From Candidatus Geohydrothermomicrobium daggyaiense (GTDB lineage Bacteria > Actinomycetota > Geothermincolia > Fen-727 > JACVIW01): DNA of 8,492 nt. The position numbers and the translations under genes were made by a program. Location: contig JACVIW010000089.1 in the NCBI GenBank assembly GCA_015711695.1, forward strand, positions 1-8,492. The letters are read 5' to 3'. Below, one piece after another: positions 6,213 through 8,492 of this stretch; positions within the stretch are counted from its first letter, which is position 1; the number at the start of each line of letters is the position of its first letter. The notes under the pieces are model-generated. The model saw only the letters and a list, made by a program, of their open reading frames with translations. It was not told the origin of the DNA and did not search any database.

Positions 6213-8003
6213 TCACCAGTTTCCGAGCAGAAGTTCAGTGAGTGTGACGATTTCAAAACCTCTTGCCCTTAAGCCGTCAATAATTGCCTGTAATGCGTTG
6301 ACGGTTGCCGGCGTAAAGTGCATGAGGATAATGGCGCCGTCTTCAGCCCTCGAGATGACATGCGATGCGATCCGGGCAGATGTTCTCCCCGCGCGCGAGT
6401 CCTGTGGGTCCACCGTCCAGTAAACCGAAAGGTACCCGAGCGAGTTCGCGAGGGCAATAAGGCTGAGTTTCTGTCGCCATAGGGAAAGCGGAAATAATGT
6501 TTCGTGGAGAAGCCCGTTGTTTGCTGGACTGCTGCGTCCGTTGATGAGAGTTCCCAGTCGGCGCGCGAAGCGGAAATCTTCGTAAACTGCGGGTGCGTCA
6601 TATAATGATTCCCGATTTCATGCCCTTTTTGCGCGATTGTCCTTATGGCGTCCGGATATTTTCCTGGAAAGTCTTTGGTCACGAAGAATGTTGCGTTCGC
6701 TGAATTCGCTTCCAGAATGTTCGATATCGACACCGCGACGTCCCCTCCACCTGCGCTGTCGAACGTAAGGCAGAGGCATTTCCGTTCGGGTTGTCCGCGA
6801 ACGACCTCACCCCATCTTCGCGCATTCGCGAGCGCGATCCTGTCCACGGTCCGACAGCGCGAGGCGAAATAGACCGGACGCTCAGCCACAATGCCCGCGC
6901 CATTTATCGATTTAACGCATATTCCAACATCTCCCCGAATGCCGGGACTTCTGCCAGCGCCTTCGGCATCTCCGTGAACGCATACTGTTTTTCTGCTGTG
7001 TTGGTCAACACGTGTCCGTTTTTGCTCGACGCTCCCATCGCCCCGGAAGTAGGTAATGGCGATTTCTTCGGTTTTATCCAGCGGGTTCTTCAAGCACAGG
7101 TACGTGTCAAACCCGTGCCTGGTGCAACCTTCCGCAAAGAACCACATCCGTGTCGGCTTCTTCGCCCCGAACGCGCAGTGACCACCGTTTTAGAAAGGCT
7201 GGTATGAGAAATACATCGAACGCTCCACGATGAGTCCGGCATCGCTTTTAGAGCGAACCCTCATGCTCACGTCTCCTTCTTCGCCAGCCCTTCTTCCCGC
7301 CCCGTGCTCGCTTTCGTGCACGGCGATCGTCATTCGACTTTGCGCTTTAACTGGGATTGCGCTTTTCTTCCCGGTTGTTCCGTTTCCCATGTAGTATTCG
7401 ATTTCGGCGAGCGCATACTTTTCTCCGGGGTTCATGATGCAAAGATAGGTGTCAAAGCCACCGCGTGTACAGCCTTCCGCGAAGTACCATATAGTTTTCG
7501 GGGATTTTGCGCCTGCCGCGGAGTGACTGCCGTTACAGTTCGCTGAGTAGTCAAAGTATATCGGGCGCTCGGCAACAACCGGCTCGGTGGATCCGATAAC
7601 GCAGGATACATCGTGCCCGGCTGGAACATCGTGGTAAACAGGCACGGTGAACCTTCTCGCGGGAGCAAGGTCGTAAGTTTTCTCGATGTTATCGCCGGTT
7701 TCGAGCATGTATAGTAGTTTTGTCCGGGCTGGCTTGTTTCCAGGATTCAGAAGGCATATGTATTCCTCGAACCCGGCGCGGGTAGTGCCTTCCGCGAAAT
7801 ACCACCTCCTGGAAAGGTCCTGAGAGCCAAGCACGTTGTGCCCGCCGTTAATGCCCGTGGATGCGTTTGATTCGAAGGGGAAAAGAAAAAAAGCATGCCA
7901 CCAGGGAAAGCATAAAAACAAGACAACCCGTGCAAAGGGCGGCAATTTTGAGCGCGTACCTGCAGAAGCGTTTCTCGGAAACAGGAAAGGGGAAAGACCG
8001 CAC
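6213..8003 (-). pseudogene. Broken surface polysaccharide deacetylase with WYFAEG repeats
   Basis: About 597 codons on one strand carry three lesions. GTG at 8003-8001, five bases after AGGAGG, starts a signal peptide (KIAALCTGCLVFMLSLVAC, a possible lipobox). One extra base in the T7/C4 run near 7877-7893 shifts the frame. Three WYFAEG repeats follow (7806 to about 6857). TAA at 7190-7192 interrupts repeats two and three with no frame change: the sequence continues NGGH..GAKKPTR as at the previous junction. A NodB-type deacetylase domain follows (about 6781-6213): TFDSAGGG (catalytic Asp), HYMTH (metal histidines) and FRFPYGDR. A one-base deletion then occurs near 6465; in the next frame come WTVDPQD and IILMHFTP, ending at TGA 6213-6215. 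The TFDSA variant replaces the usual second Asp with Ser. The predicted role, deacetylation of wall or surface polysaccharide, is family knowledge. Confidence 0.85.
6857..7806 (-). repeat. Three WYFAEG surface-domain repeats within the deacetylase gene
   Basis: Units begin at about 7804 (WYFAEGTTRAGFEEYICLLN), 7489 (WYFAEGCTRGGFDTYLCIMN) and 7144 (WFFAEGCTRHGFDTYLCLKN). Spacings are 315 and 345 bases, so each unit is about 105-115 residues. Each ends with a VERS/AERP..YF block, and the middle has an HD/HE..AG segment. The second and third share the two-cysteine pattern EGCTR-GFDTYLC and are closest to each other, which suggests the newer duplication. I infer an extracellular beta-sandwich module that presents or binds the catalytic domain. 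Confidence 0.8.
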
Positions 8004-8101
8004 TTATTCCTCCTTTTTGCCTTCAAAAAGTCAGTGAGATTATCACATTTTTTAAAGGCATGCTAAAAACCTTACCTTATCTTTCCGGGAGAGCCACAAT
8101 C

Positions 8102-8491
8102 TTATGTATAGTCTCTTGCGAGTTTCACGATACCCACGGAGACAACTGGCATCATTGTGAACGTTCCGATTAAAGCCACCTGAACGAAGCCGTCCTCGAA
8201 CCAGTTCATCATGAGAACAACCCCGACCACGGTCAGATAAAGGAAAAAATAGACCATCAGGGGAACTGCGTTTATAAGTTTCCCGGAAATCCTGTTGTCC
8301 CGTTGGAAAAACAGATAGAAGATAAATACGATGAGGAATGGGACGACCCACCATCCCACAAAATTTCCGATCGGCACTCCCCCTTTCCCCTTCCAGACGG
8401 AAAGCTCTCTTAAATAGGGGCCTTCTTTCCACCACCACCAGGGTTCCTTTCCAGCTGCGGTCTTCCAGACAGATGAAGTAGCGAAAGGGTC
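8102..8491 (-). CDS. Carotenoid biosynthesis membrane protein (CruF/DUF422-like), C-terminal part
   Basis: The last 129 residues of a membrane protein that enters from the right edge and stops at TAA 8104-8102. It opens with DPFATSSVW and a WWWW cluster, then GVPIGNFVGWW. The pattern (L)DP..., W, then GVP..NF.GW is typical of PF04240, which includes the bacterioruberin-pathway hydratase CruF. Three hydrophobic segments follow (about residues 44-62, 72-97 and 101-125) with charged loops (QRDNRISGK, NWFEDG), then a short tail KLARDYT. In the family this enzyme hydrates or modifies the carotenoid end group in the membrane; the exact activity here is unknown. The N-terminal half lies outside the window. 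It is on the same strand as the deacetylase, which starts 98 bases downstream, so the two may have shared a transcript. No lesion is seen in the visible part. Confidence 0.7.
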   Translation of the reverse strand, partial: DPFATSSVWKTAAGKEPWWWWKEGPYLRELSVWKGKGGVPIGNFVGWWVVPFLIVFIFYLFFQRDNRISGKLINAVPLMVYFFLYLTVVGVVLMMNWFEDGFVQVALIGTFTMMPVVSVGIVKLARDYT

Positions 8492-8492
8492 A

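Noticed and set aside
7190..8026. TTG at 8026 as the start of the repeat protein
   Set aside because: It lies upstream of AGGAGG. The GTG at 8003 follows that site at correct spacing and opens a proper signal peptide, with one frameshift explaining the mismatch.
8052..8438. Minus-strand 128-codon frame at the right edge
   Set aside because: It overlaps the CruF-like frame, which has transmembrane segments and family motifs; this frame is Arg-rich and lacks both.

Overview
The window looks like accessory DNA from an uncultivated, probably subsurface actinobacterium-like lineage. This placement is an inference. It rests on the archaeal-type purC, on surface repeats of the WYFAEG...GF..Y(I/L)C..NPG type, which I associate with such genomes, and on the intermediate base composition. 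No rRNA, tRNA, CRISPR array or complete mobile element is visible.

Layout. Bases 1 to about 310 are a very GC-rich segment that does not belong with what follows. It runs in frame into a purC that lacks its N-terminal third, so the left end looks like a chimeric junction. Converging on purC is an intact HSL-type alpha/beta-hydrolase (1205-2236, minus) with an unusual C-terminal tail. Next comes a spacer with a 72-bp-offset direct repeat. A badly decayed uroporphyrinogen-decarboxylase-family (URO-D) gene follows (2624 to about 3745, minus); its pieces lie in several reading frames and are hidden behind spurious forward ORFs. About 900 bases follow with nothing I recognise except small repeats and two tiny overlapping ORFs. 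An intact secreted YiiX/C92-type permuted papain-fold hydrolase (4853-5572, plus) ends in a clear intrinsic terminator. After about 500 weakly coding bases comes a broken surface polysaccharide deacetylase with three WYFAEG repeats (6213-8003, minus). The right edge holds the C-terminal part of a CruF/DUF422-type carotenoid biosynthesis membrane protein (8102-8491, minus).

How it fits together. The two envelope genes, the secreted C92 hydrolase and the deacetylase, suggest cell-wall or surface functions, but they are on opposite strands and not an operon. The carotenoid gene and the deacetylase share a strand 98 bases apart and could have been co-transcribed. I see no new multi-gene system. 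The main signal is the density of lesions: at least five in the URO-D relic, three in the deacetylase and one purC truncation, next to two intact genes. Either this is local gene decay or the assembly is error-prone; read coverage would decide.
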